Source of the DNA: Globomyces pollinis-pini
Taxonomy: Eukaryota; Chytridiomycota; Chytridiomycetes; Rhizophydiales; Globomycetaceae
Assembly (NCBI GenBank): GCA_025399215.1
Contig: MU621234.1
Location: 1-43,083, forward strand
Length of the DNA: 43,083 nt
Direction of reading: 5' to 3'
Shown: positions 1 through 9,929 of the stretch, piece by piece
Position numbering within the stretch: position 1 is the first letter of the stretch
Layout of the letters: each line of letters begins with the position of its first letter
Notes under the pieces: model-generated
The model's database searches: none
What the model was told of the DNA's origin: nothing
The model's input: the letters and a program-made list of their open reading frames with translations, nothing else
Program-made: the position numbers and the translations under genes

Positions 1-587
1 AATGTGTGAAAACAAATTGGACCACCCAGTTCCTTTTTTCTGCTTTAAAGTTTTAGTAGAATGCCCTTCTTCGCCACTACAGAACTTGCAGTCCCAATGA
101 TGTTCTTTGCTACTTGCCTTGAAGAAATGGCGGCATACATTCTCTTTGTTCATTTTGATATTAAAAAAAATTGGCCAATAATTGGCCTTTGTGCAACCAA
201 TAATTGACATTGCTAATTACACTTAACCAGTAATTGGCATTGGAAAAACGTGCCAATCAATGATTGGACCAAATTGTATTGCAATAATTGCCCCGCCAAT
301 AATTTATTGCAAGGGCCTGGTTCATCTTCAACTGGCTGGTGTTCAACTTCAATTGGGATTTCTGCAGTATTGGCAATGTATTTTAACAGTGCGTTTGCTA
401 TACTGCAGAAATAGTCAAACAACAGCCAGTTGAAGAAGAACAAAAACTTTACTACCTATTAGGTAGTATGTATTGGTACGTTTTTTATTGAAATACTGGA
501 TACGTTTATTTTGAATCCATTTATTGAGTACAACATTCAACTGACTCGAATTGACGCCACTTGTGATTCGGAGGGCTGAGCCCAATC
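1..587. other. Intergenic region upstream of the protease
   Basis: No gene is supported here. The one long minus-strand ORF (213-443) has low-complexity hydrophobic ends and no recognisable motif. The stretch is AT-rich and holds a cluster of CCAAT/ATTGG palindromes (listed separately) and a TATA-like element just before the protease. Confidence 0.6.
173..312. repeat. Cluster of CCAAT/ATTGG palindromes
   Basis: A perfect 15-base palindrome, ggccaataattggcc, lies at 173-187. Variants of the same unit (ccaataattg, ccagtaattgg, gccaatcaatgattgg, gcaataattgccccgccaat) follow to about 312, giving at least five imperfect inverted CCAAT/ATTGG pairs in 140 bases. They could be CCAAT-box (NF-Y/HAP-type) sites on both strands or the decayed end of a mobile element. 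Confidence 0.5.
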
Positions 588-595
588 TATAAAAA
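588..595 (+). promoter_or_regulatory. TATA-like box of the trypsin-like gene
   Basis: The octamer tataaaaa sits 33 bases before the ATG at 621, so transcription would start close to the ATG and leave little room for an upstream coding exon. Confidence 0.45.
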
Positions 596-620
596 ACCTG
601 AACATGAATCCATTCAATTC

Positions 621-1484
621 ATGACTGTTCTTGGCACTTCGTCTCCTCTTTTCGGTTCTTCAATCAAAATCATTCAGGGAACTGCTGTGCCAGATCTGGA
701 GACTTACCCTTGGTTGACTGCTCTTGTTCCAAAAGCTATTGGAAGTCCTGTGTGTGGTGGGTCCTTGTTGGATAAAAATCATGTCCTAACTGCTGCTCAT
801 TGTAGCAATAACATCACTGTTTCGGACTATTATGTTATGGCTCATCGTTTGGATTTCACTAAAACACCTGCTGATGAGCAAGGTCTAGTCTTCTCTGTTG
901 AAAAGGTGATTTCTCATCCACAATACGTTCATGGTGCTGAGAATACTCCCTATGATGTTGCCATTTGGAAAGTCAATTTAGAATTAGGTGAGTTTGCAAC
1001 CATCAAAACCCTACCGGTGCTGGACAAGGGGGTAGAGCATGCTGGTAAGGAAGCGATTGTCGCTGGTTGGGGTGATGTTGTAGATCAAGGAGGCACTGGA
1101 AGTCCTACAATGCGGGAAGTCAGTCTCCCCGTCATTGATCGTGAAACTTGTCTTCAAACTTTTCCAAACCTTCATGAAGACTCTTTCTGTGCTGGAGATC
1201 CTAAAGGTGGAAAAGACTCTTGTCAAGGCGATTCTGGTGGTCCTCTTTTTCTCAAAACTAGTCCACCAACAGTTATTGGAGTGGTATCTTATGGACTTGC
1301 ATGTGGTTCTACGTCAGGTGTATATGCTAATGTAACCAGTCTCCGTCCATGGATTACCGATACCCTCAGAAGCCTTGGTGCTGATATTCCAATTGAAAGT
1401 ACTAAACAACAGAAAAGCAATGCCTTGGCCCTCTCTCCAATGCAATCTATCTTTTTCGGACTGGTTAGTGTACTTTTCCTTTAG
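621..1484 (+). CDS. Trypsin-like serine protease (S1 family), secreted or surface type
   Basis: An intronless ORF of 287 codons encodes a complete chymotrypsin-fold protease. The mature N-terminus would be IIQG (residues 17-20). The catalytic triad is His60 (LTAAHC), Asp112 (YDVAIW) and Ser205 (GDSGGP). Asp199, six residues before the serine, is the S1-pocket aspartate of trypsins, so cleavage after Lys or Arg is expected. The last 15 residues are hydrophobic and could be a GPI or membrane tail. The start is the first ATG in frame, but the 16 residues before IIQG are a poor signal peptide. An out-of-frame ATG at 604 runs into a TGA at 622-624, and that same frame then encodes a leucine-rich stretch that looks more like a signal. 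A frameshift or unannotated 5' exon is therefore possible. Such proteases in parasitic or saprotrophic fungi usually digest extracellular protein; that role is inferred. Confidence 0.9.
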   Translation: MTVLGTSSPLFGSSIKIIQGTAVPDLETYPWLTALVPKAIGSPVCGGSLLDKNHVLTAAHCSNNITVSDYYVMAHRLDFTKTPADEQGLVFSVEKVISHPQYVHGAENTPYDVAIWKVNLELGEFATIKTLPVLDKGVEHAGKEAIVAGWGDVVDQGGTGSPTMREVSLPVIDRETCLQTFPNLHEDSFCAGDPKGGKDSCQGDSGGPLFLKTSPPTVIGVVSYGLACGSTSGVYANVTSLRPWITDTLRSLGADIPIESTKQQKSNALALSPMQSIFFGLVSVLFL

Positions 1485-1902
1485 ATAGCCAATAGTGTTA
1501 TCTATTTTTTTATAGCAGTCTAAATAAAACTTGGTACTGCTGTACAATTTCTTTTTTTCTAAAATACGTATTAGTAATAGATTGTGTGTATAAGTGACAG
1601 ATTTGGGTGTTCTGATGGTTTTTATCAAAAAAAGGAATAATGGTTGTTCCGATGGTTCCGATAATTGTGATTCCATGAGATCAAGTAGATGAATCATTTC
1701 AGACACCAACCCAAATACAAGTGATAGAATAGTATTCACCAATACGAGAAAACACTAGTTTGTTCCTTTTGTGCAATAGGAATTTAATAGGAATTCCGAA
1801 TCGCGTAGGTTTCTTTTATTGGATTACGGTTGATGTTTCAGTTCATCAAATTCGGATCACATTTCATTTGAACCACAATTTTTTTCTAATTCCATTTTGA
1901 AG
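1485..1902. other. Intergenic region between protease and glycosyltransferase
   Basis: No coding signal is convincing. A long minus-strand ORF (1314-1742) overlaps the protease antisense and matches nothing recognisable. The region should hold the protease 3' end and the promoter of the glycosyltransferase. Confidence 0.5.
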
Positions 1903-3216
1903 ATGACAGAAACCAAAGAAAAAGAACATTGGGTTATATTCGCATTTTGGGCCTATTCCCATTTCAAACCAACTGTAGAACTAGCTTTAAAATTGATTCA
2001 AGAGAAACATGTTCAAATCACATTTGTTATTGAACGTCACCCAAAAATTAACAAAATTATTGATTCAAAATTACATCAAGATTTAAATTTCTTTGAATTA
2101 CCAAAATCTTGGGAAATTGAACCAGATCATGATCTATTTTTACAAAATTTGGTTAAAGTCATTCCATCTGTTTTAGAAACAATCAATAACAAATTAAAGA
2201 TAGATTATGCTGTGTTTGAAATGTACACTTGTGTAGCTTATGAAGCTATCTTGCCTTACAAGATCCCATTTTATTCTTTCTTTACTGTAAATGGATTTGC
2301 AGTTTCTTACATGCTTGCTACAACTTTACATAAAGATTTATTAACTTCAGTAACATTGCCAGTCAAAGTTGAACGGGAAGATGCAATTCAATCAACTGTA
2401 GATTTACCACTTATCTATGGTTTAAATTCTCAATTTAGGGGTCCTGAACCAACTCCTGGAGTTAATGATGTCTACTTTTATTTTCAAGAAGAGTGTAGAT
2501 ACATGTCTAAATTTGTTAATGCAGTCCCTAAAGTTATTTTGAATTCTTTTCCAGAATTTGAACCTAAACCATTTGACTGTATCGATAAATTGGCTCAAAA
2601 ATTCATTCATGTTGGACCTCTAGGACTTTCGGATCCACCAGAATTGAAAAATGATGAGACCTTGGAATGGTTAGACTCTAAACCAAATCAATCAGTTCTA
2701 TATATTGCATTTGGTACAGAATTCAAAATCAAAGATGAAGAAATTAAGAACATCTGTGAAGCACTCATTGAAACAAATCAATATTGTATTTGGGCTATTC
2801 GGGAACCTCAAGATACTTTTGTGACAGAACAAGTCAAGAGATCTGAACGTATTCGAATTGTAGGTTGGGCTCCTCAAGTTCATATTCTCAATCATCCATC
2901 AACAGGAGCATTTTTATCGCATTGTGGTTGGAATTCCTGTGTGGAGACATTATCAGCTGGGAAGCCAGTAATTTGTTGGCCCATTTTTGCAGAACAGTAT
3001 TTGAATGCACTTGTGATAGTTGAAAAAGGACTTGGTAAATTGATTAGTGGGACAGGTATGCGACATTCTAGTATTATTAGTACTTTTACTATAGTTGATA
3101 CTTTGAAAGATTTTTTTGATAATATTGAAGGACATCAAAAAGTATCAAAGATTGTACAAGGACAATTACAAGAATTTGTAGCAGGTCAAGCAGTAGAGAA
3201 TATTCGATTACTCTAA
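1903..3216 (+). CDS. UDP-glycosyltransferase, GT1 family with plant-type PSPG box
   Basis: An intronless gene of 437 codons transfers a sugar from a UDP-sugar to a small lipophilic acceptor. The N-terminal half carries the usual catalytic His (SHFKP, His20 from this start). The C-terminal half has a complete 44-residue PSPG nucleotide-sugar box, residues 322-365, beginning WAPQ, with HCGWNS in the middle and ending EQ. This wording resembles plant and bacterial GT1 enzymes rather than the fungal sterol glucosyltransferases. I place the start at the ATG at 1903; an in-frame TTG six bases upstream is not a plausible eukaryotic start. No signal peptide or C-terminal membrane anchor is visible, so a cytosolic enzyme is likely, unlike animal ER-anchored UGTs. 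The acceptor cannot be told from sequence. Absence of introns beside intron-rich neighbours hints at acquisition by transfer (inference). Confidence 0.88.
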   Translation: MTETKEKEHWVIFAFWAYSHFKPTVELALKLIQEKHVQITFVIERHPKINKIIDSKLHQDLNFFELPKSWEIEPDHDLFLQNLVKVIPSVLETINNKLKIDYAVFEMYTCVAYEAILPYKIPFYSFFTVNGFAVSYMLATTLHKDLLTSVTLPVKVEREDAIQSTVDLPLIYGLNSQFRGPEPTPGVNDVYFYFQEECRYMSKFVNAVPKVILNSFPEFEPKPFDCIDKLAQKFIHVGPLGLSDPPELKNDETLEWLDSKPNQSVLYIAFGTEFKIKDEEIKNICEALIETNQYCIWAIREPQDTFVTEQVKRSERIRIVGWAPQVHILNHPSTGAFLSHCGWNSCVETLSAGKPVICWPIFAEQYLNALVIVEKGLGKLISGTGMRHSSIISTFTIVDTLKDFFDNIEGHQKVSKIVQGQLQEFVAGQAVENIRLL

Positions 3217-3256
3217 TAAAGACAATACATTTACTTACTTGTACATTTTTCTTTTT

Positions 3257-3314
3257 AGTTCAAGTATCATTAGTACAGTTACTATTAGTTCAAGTATCAT
3301 TAGTACAGTTACTA
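3257..3314. repeat. Tandem 30-bp direct duplication before eIF3c
   Basis: The 28-base string beginning agttcaagtatcattagtac occurs at 3257-3284 and again at 3287-3314, without mismatch, 30 bases apart. It lies between the glycosyltransferase stop and the eIF3c ATG, so it is either a duplicated promoter element of eIF3c or a recent slippage product. Confidence 0.8.
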
Positions 3315-3357
3315 ATTTTACTCATATTTTCAATATTTTTTTTTTTTTCATATTTGA

Positions 3358-6088
3358 ATGTCAAAGTTCTTTTCAGCTGCTAGTTCAGATTCAGAATCTT
3401 CTTCTGAAGAAGATTTCTCTCAAAATAAATCATTCGATGAAGATTCAGATCCTTTCTTCTCAGATATGGAGGATGATTCAGATTCTTCTTCCGATGATGA
3501 TAAAAATAATAAATCAGGTCAATTAACTGGAAGAGCAAAATGGGTCATCAGAAATGATCCTTCAGATTCAGATTCAGATTCAGATAATGATACTCCAAAA
3601 ATTGTACAATCTGCAAAAGATAAAAGATTCGACGAAATGAGAATCACTGTTGGAAAATTAAAAACTGCTAGCAAAATCAAAGATTGGTTATCCCTTCTAA
3701 AAGGTACAAACTCTATTATCATTCATCCATTTAGAATTCGACAATCTTCAAAAAGCTTTCGTAAAGAATGATGCTCTCATTCAACGTGAAGGAACTCCTC
3801 GTTTCTACATTCGTACTTTGGTTTTTATCGAAGATACATTAAACGCTGGAATGGATACAAAAAAAATGAATGGTTCAACTGCAAAAGCTTTCAACACCAT
3901 CAAACAGAAATTCAAGAAAGAGTTTAAACTAAGAGAAAAGGAACTGTCCGACTTTAGAGCTGTAAGTTTACCCTTTTTCAATAACTTACAAACTCCTTTT
4001 TTTTATCGTTTATCTATAACCAATTAAGCAATATCCTGATATATTAATCATGTCTAACAAGTTTAGAAACCTGTCGACGAAGAAGAATCCGCTGATGAAG
4101 CAGAAAAATCAAAGTACGTTAAAACCGAAAAGCGTTCTGCCCGTGTTGTAATTGCAACACCACCGGATGACGGTGATGCTGATGATGATGGTTTTATTGA
4201 AGTTGGAAAGGGAGGAAAGGCTGTTGAAGTAAACGCTTCAAACTTCTTTGAAAAGTTTAATCAAGTTTTGGAAGCTCGTGGTAAAAAGGTATGTAAATGT
4301 CCTGAATCTTATATTAGAATACTGACAAATTTTCCCAAATTGAAACATTGGTGTTGTTAAAGAAGGCTGCTAAAACTGTATTCCAAAAAATATCTGTGCT
4401 AAACTTGTTAATTCCAACTCGTTTTGATTTTATACCACCAGTTTCAGGTTGTATGTTAACGGAAATGTGGAAATTGTATGTATTTTGTTCCTAAAATATA
4501 GTGCTTTAGAAGAAATTAAAAGTCTGTATGACCTTTTGGAAGCCAACTCAAATGTCACTATTGGTGCAGAAGAAGACGATGAAGAAACTTTGCAATCAAA
4601 AGATAAGAAAGTGAGTGCTGGTGTGGATGTTCAAATTCGAGGAAATATCTATTCTTTTGTGGATAGATTAGACGATGAATTTTTCAAATCTTTACAAAAC
4701 ATTGATCCACATACTACTGAATACATTGATCGGTTAATAGATGAAACTAGTTTGTATGCTCTATTGGTCCGAGCTCAAAAGTTTGCAGAATCACAAAATG
4801 CCAGTCGTGATACATTAGATTTAATGCTTATGCGAAGAGTGGAACATTTATATTACAAGGTATTATTTATCATGGCTTACATTATTTAGCCTGATCAACT
4901 AATCCAGAAAATTGAAGATGCTGTACGAATTGAGTATCCACAGTTGGTAGAATCCCTCAGCACTTCCGAAACTTTGGTTCCAGACTTTTGTACAACACTT
5001 TATAAAACCACAATGGACAATGTTCGAATTCGAGCATTGTTATGTCATGTGTATCACCTGGCTTTGCATAACCAATTTCATGAAGCTCACAACATGATGC
5101 TCATGTCACATTTACAGGAATCCATCCAACAAAACGAAGTGTCTACTCAAACTCTTTACAATCGAACCATGGTCCAAATAGGGTTATGTGCATTCCGATG
5201 TGGATTATTTAAAGAAGCTCACACAACTTTGCAAGATATTGCAAGCACTGGAAAAACTAAAGAGCTTTTGGCTCAAGGAATCAGTAGCAATCAAAAGTTT
5301 GTTGAAAAGACGCTAGAGCAAGATAAATTGGATAAATACAGACAATTACCTTTCCATATGCATGTCAACTTGGAACTTTTGGAATGTGCTTATTTGGTAT
5401 CTGCAATGTTTTTAGAAATCCCTAATATGGCTTTGTATCCTTATGACTCTCGCCGCAGAGTTATCAGTAAATCATTTAGACGTATGTTGGAGTACAATGA
5501 ACGTCAAGTATTTATTGGTATCACAATTTACTCTTTATTAACCTTCAGGTCCACCTGAAAACACTCGTGATCATATCATGGCAGCCGCTAAATCAATGGC
5601 CAATGGGAACTGGAAAGACTGTATGAATTACATTTTTACAGTCAAAGTATGGGAATTGTTACCAAATGTTGATCAAGTCAAAGAAATGTTGAAAGCGTAA
5701 GAGTTGAAAAAATATTAACACATATAGTTCTATTCAAGAAGAATCTCTAAGAACCTATATCTTTTCATTTGCATCTCATTATGATTCATTCTCAATTGAA
5801 ACGTTATCATCCATGTTTGAATTAAGCCATGACAAAATCAAATCCATAATCTCCAAAATGATATACAAGAAACAAATTGAAGGAATCATTACCAGTGATG
5901 ATACCATTAAAATGTATCAAAGTGTACCCAACAGTGTCAACATTACCAAACTTGAACATTTGGCCAACCATTATAGTGATAAATTATCATTATTGGTAGA
6001 TGGAAATGAAAAACTTTTGGAAGTGAAATTACAACATGATGGGAAACATGTCCACCGAAAAAAGGACAATCGATTCAAAGGCAATTGA
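3358..6088 (+). CDS. NIP1: Translation initiation factor eIF3 subunit c (Nip1)
   Basis: Eight exons: 3358-3703, 3735-3961, 4067-4288, 4318-4475, 4502-4859, 4890-5517, 5549-5696, 5728-6088. They join in phase to 815 residues, the usual size of fungal eIF3c. This is a core scaffold of the eIF3 complex on the 40S ribosome and binds eIF1 and eIF5. The N-terminus (MSKFFSAASSDSESSSEED) is the acidic Ser/Asp-rich lead typical of the family. The centre carries the conserved WK..L..I..L segment, rebuilt only if a 26-nt intron at 4476-4501 is removed. Further on are the GPPENTRDH motif, rebuilt across intron 5518-5548, and a C-terminal PCI domain (from about 5728). Six of seven introns are 26-31 nt, with donors GTATG, GTAT or GTAAG; the other is 105 nt. 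Start is the first ATG after a poly-T stretch. Confidence 0.95.
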
Positions 6089-6249
6089 TCTGATCAATGA
6101 ATTGAAAAAATCTTTTTTGATTATTTTTCCTTTCTTGATAATTAATTCTTGTATTAGAATAAAAAAAATTCCAAAAGATATCATCATTATTTTTGTATAG
6201 TATTATATATTAATCAATAATAATTTCATTAGAATTTCAACAAACTGTA

Positions 6250-8938
6250 TTAAAATCCCTTTTTACGTTTCTTTTTAGCAGGTTGACTTTGACTTTCTGA
6301 TTGAGAATGTAAAGCATTTGAGAATCGTTGAGACAATTGTTGAGCACTAGCAGTAAAAGGAGACGAAAATTGAGAAAATTGGGAAAATTGAGATGGATTT
6401 GAATGAACCATAGTTGCACTTTTTAAATTCAAAGTTTGTGATTTGATTTGTTGAGAAGTGATGATTTGTGAAGATGATAATAATTGTGATGCAGTTTGAG
6501 TATCCAGAGTTGATTTGAACATTCCATCATCGGTTTCGTACATGGATTCTCCTTCAGAGGTGTAAGGTAATATTTCTTGATTCCATTGAGTTCGTAACCA
6601 TGATGTGATCCCTTCAAGTTCAATTGGTGATTTCAAAATAGATGTTTTTAGAATGGATTTATGATTGGTGATGGTGGTATCGTCAATGATTTCGAGATGA
6701 TCGGAATTGGGGAGATATATTTGATTGGAATAGTGTAAATCTTGTTCAATAAGTTGTTTGGCATAATCAAATGTGGAATTCGTTGATGATGGGTTCAATT
6801 CAGGTACGGGTTGAACTGAATTTAAATATTCTGTGATTGTTGGTGGAGTGGATAACTCCAAAAATTGATGATTTGGGTTTGATGCGGTGATGAGATGATG
6901 TAGTTGCTGGGTTTGAAGTTGTTGGAAATTGTTGATGGTTGGTAGCATTGGATACATGTTATCAGTATACTGTATGGCACTTTCGTTTCCATACGTCAAC
7001 ATCTCATACCTACAATTAGTCAACTCAATTACATAGATATGGCTGTATCAGTCAGTTCCGGGATTTTCAGTGTATCTAAATCAAGGTATTTATCCTTGTT
7101 TCGGTCAATAGTATCATTACAAACTATACTGATTAGAAAAATATATGTTTACATTTTAAAATTGGTTTGAAATCGAGTATTTCATGATCGGCAAGATGAT
7201 TTTTGGGTAATGAACATTTAGCCAATTTCCTGACTTTATCAGTCACCCATACCTCAATATCATCCACAATTTTAGCCGCAACGGAGACTTCCGTCTCATC
7301 AAGATTTTTGTATGTAAATGATTGTGCATATAATGCACCTTCATAGTTTAGATGGTAGACAGTGGTGACCTGTTCTGATTGTTTGAATTGAGAACCTATG
7401 AGTGGACACCACAATGGATTTCGGATATTTTCGAGCAAGTTTTGAGTGAATCCTATGGGTTCCATATATTGACTGGGTATCAAGTCACTAGGTCTATGTT
7501 TAATGGTGGGGTGATGGTAATAGGATGGAATTTGCTGAATATTTGTACATGTTGGTGGTTGAGCATCTCCTTGATGGTACGAATAGGTGACAATATCCGT
7601 AAAATATCGTCCCCATGTATAAAACGTAGCTAAACAAATCAGTCCACAATTAAAATACATGTATCAGATGGATTTAAGGGTGAAGGTAGAAACTCGATAT
7701 GATTTTGATGTTCATAACTATCATTTAATTCCCATTCCAGTAACGGTGATGTTGGATATCGAATATCAATCAACGAAGTATGGTTGTAAGTAACAAATCC
7801 TATTTGAAAGGCTTGGGTGGGATTCAGCTTAAAATCGGTTATAAAAGAGGTATCTTGGACACTATATATAGATGTGGTAGAATACGGATTCATCTATCAT
7901 CAATAATATCTCTCATACTCGTAAATCATGAATTGAAATATCGTTTGGTTTGGCAATGATAAGTGATTGAGGGTGTGAACCATATTGACATGATTTCCAG
8001 TTATATGGTTCTGATTCCGATTTGATCATATCAGATTCCATCCACTCTATTACACTAACGTCAACATTTAGAATTTACGAATCAGTACTCAAATCCCAAA
8101 GATGAATTGATCCATCATCAAGTACTATGGCGGCTTTCGATGACAGGTAAGGGTTAGTAGCTACATGCATTGGTTCACTATTGAATAATTTTGTTGTATA
8201 CTCAAGTTGCAATTTATCTTGATGACTTGATACTAGATGAATACCTGTCATGGTACGAACGAGTAAATTAACTGGATTTAATACAGATTGGGTTACGTTG
8301 TTTGGATTGGTAATGCGGTTTGAATGATGTGATATGATGAATTGGGGTTTGAAAAGTTGCTGATCCAATGGTACGAGTCGGTAAATGTACATAGTTATGC
8401 AATTCATTCACTTCGTAAAGAGCTACTATCAATTTCCAATAATGCCATACCTATTGAATTTATTCAACTCTATTTAATACCTAGATATAAATGGCACTTA
8501 CTCATTACCTAATTTATTCATTGATTTTCCTCGTACACATGCCAATTGCGTTTGATTGTCATATAAATGTAGTTTATTTCCTGCAAAACGATCATAGTAT
8601 AGTTCTTTTTGATTCCTTTTTAATTCATTCAATAGATGAGAATCTAATAAATCCAAATCCACTTGTGAATCATAATAATTGACTGAATAGTAACTTTTCA
8701 TACGATCAATATGAGCTTGAAAAGATTTCAGTGGGGTTTGATATTGTTTGAAGAAAGTATTTGGAAATACTTGAGATATTTTGGTTATTGGTTCCAGTTT
8801 ACATTTTTGATTATACTGGCGTTGATCGTTTTTGAATTTGATGGTATTATTGGTAGTATCGTATCCAACAGCATTCAAAGTTCCGATTGAAATATGTTCA
8901 GAGTTTCCATGAGCAAATTGGTATCGGGGAAGTGACAT
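6250..8938 (-). CDS. RNA polymerase I initiation factor RRN6/TAF1C-like beta-propeller protein
   Basis: Exons on the minus strand: 8938-8509, about 8425-8297, 8271-8079, 8054-7919, 7893-7659, 7629-7153, 7123-7033, 7009-6250, giving 816 residues in frame. Family hallmarks are a TPIHHI...LLVRT..GIHL blade, a blade ending AAIVLDDGSIHLWDL, then W.SCQYGSHPQSL followed by D.SIHDLR. Further hallmarks are a long low-complexity Ser/Gln tail and a basic C-terminus ending KKKRKKGF. Together these fit the core-factor/SL1 subunit RRN6/TAF1C, which brings Pol I to the rDNA promoter. Introns 2-7 are 25, 24, 25, 29, 29 and 23 nt; the phase of every join is consistent. Only the first intron (about 83 nt, 8426-8508) is uncertain: several acceptors are possible and the one chosen is not the first AG. 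A generic WD40 protein is the alternative. Confidence 0.75.
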
Positions 8939-9159
8939 AGATTTGTAAAAACTTTGTTAGGATATTGAACTACCAAGATTCTTAAATAGTAAACTTTTTT
9001 TTTCAAATTGGTAATTGATTTGGTGCCGTAAATCGTTGTTTTGTTTCTCTTCTAATAAAATTTTGTATTTCGTTGGTGCATGAAGTAGATGCTAATGGCT
9101 GGTCAATTCAATTATTAACGACGCGAAATTAGTAAAGTCCACGTTTAAAACTTTATTGG

Positions 9160-9750
9160 CTACACAATCGACAATAAAAATCCCATCACAGACAGTAAAT
9201 GAACATGTATGTCACTAGCACCATTCTTTTTAACATTAATCACAGGAGTTGGACTTGGAACCTCAATTGGAATAGCCTCTACTTCTGATGTAGTTGGAGT
9301 ATTATGAAAATCAATAGTGATCAATCCGCTTTTGATAGTATACCCAGTTGAAATCATTGTCAGATAAAATTGGTTTGAGGTTTTTAATGTTGGATTGAGT
9401 ACCAACAAATCACGAGCATCAATCCAATAACAAGAACATGTTTGTGTCAATGTATTGAATCCACTTTGCAACAACATCGGTTGTGATAACAAGGCGTCAT
9501 TGTTGAGGTACACGGCAGCTAACGACACTGTTTTCGGGTCCAAATTCGACTTTGTATAGAGTAACTGTGCACCATAATCTTGTCCTGGAGCTGGATGTGT
9601 GGAAATAGTGGTAGTTGTATTTCCAAGTGACTACCAAGTTAATTCAATGGTTTATACAGTGATTGCAAAATTGCCACTTGATTTAAAAGTGATTGGATCA
9701 ATCGATTGAACCAATGCTGTCAATATCGAGATTACTAGTGCAATATTCAT
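9160..9750 (-). CDS. Small secreted protein with GPI-type tail
   Basis: Two exons, 9750-9658 and 9630-9160, separated by a 27-nt GT-AG intron (phase 0), encode 187 residues. The first 17 residues (MNIALVISILTALVQSI) form a clean signal peptide. The middle is Ser/Thr-rich with a single CSC pair and reads like the beta-sandwich of Kre9/Knh1-type cell-wall proteins (SSGNF near the start, then a YWIDARDLL strand and FYLTM). That resemblance is weak and by eye only. The last 15 residues are hydrophobic and end without charge, as expected of a GPI-anchor signal. Likely location is the cell surface or wall. Expressed away from the lectin-like ORF, with about 180 bases of shared upstream space. Confidence 0.7.
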
Positions 9751-9929
9751 TTTGGAAATGAAATAGTTTGTTGATTTTTATAGTGTTTATTCTGTTGACA
9801 ATGAACAACATCAACATTTAAACTCCAAATTACTGATGTCTACTCAGATCCAATATGGTCTCGTTCGTAATTCTTATTTAGGGCCTATTGCTGATTCAAT
9901 GTATCACTGTCTGTTTATTATTAAGGTAA

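Noticed and set aside
1314..1742. 142-codon minus-strand ORF antisense to the protease end
   Set aside because: It overlaps a confidently assigned gene, has no motif and ends in low-complexity AT-rich sequence.
7379..7633. 84-codon plus-strand ORF inside the RRN6-like gene
   Set aside because: It is antisense to an exon supported by restored WD-type motifs and matching intron phases.
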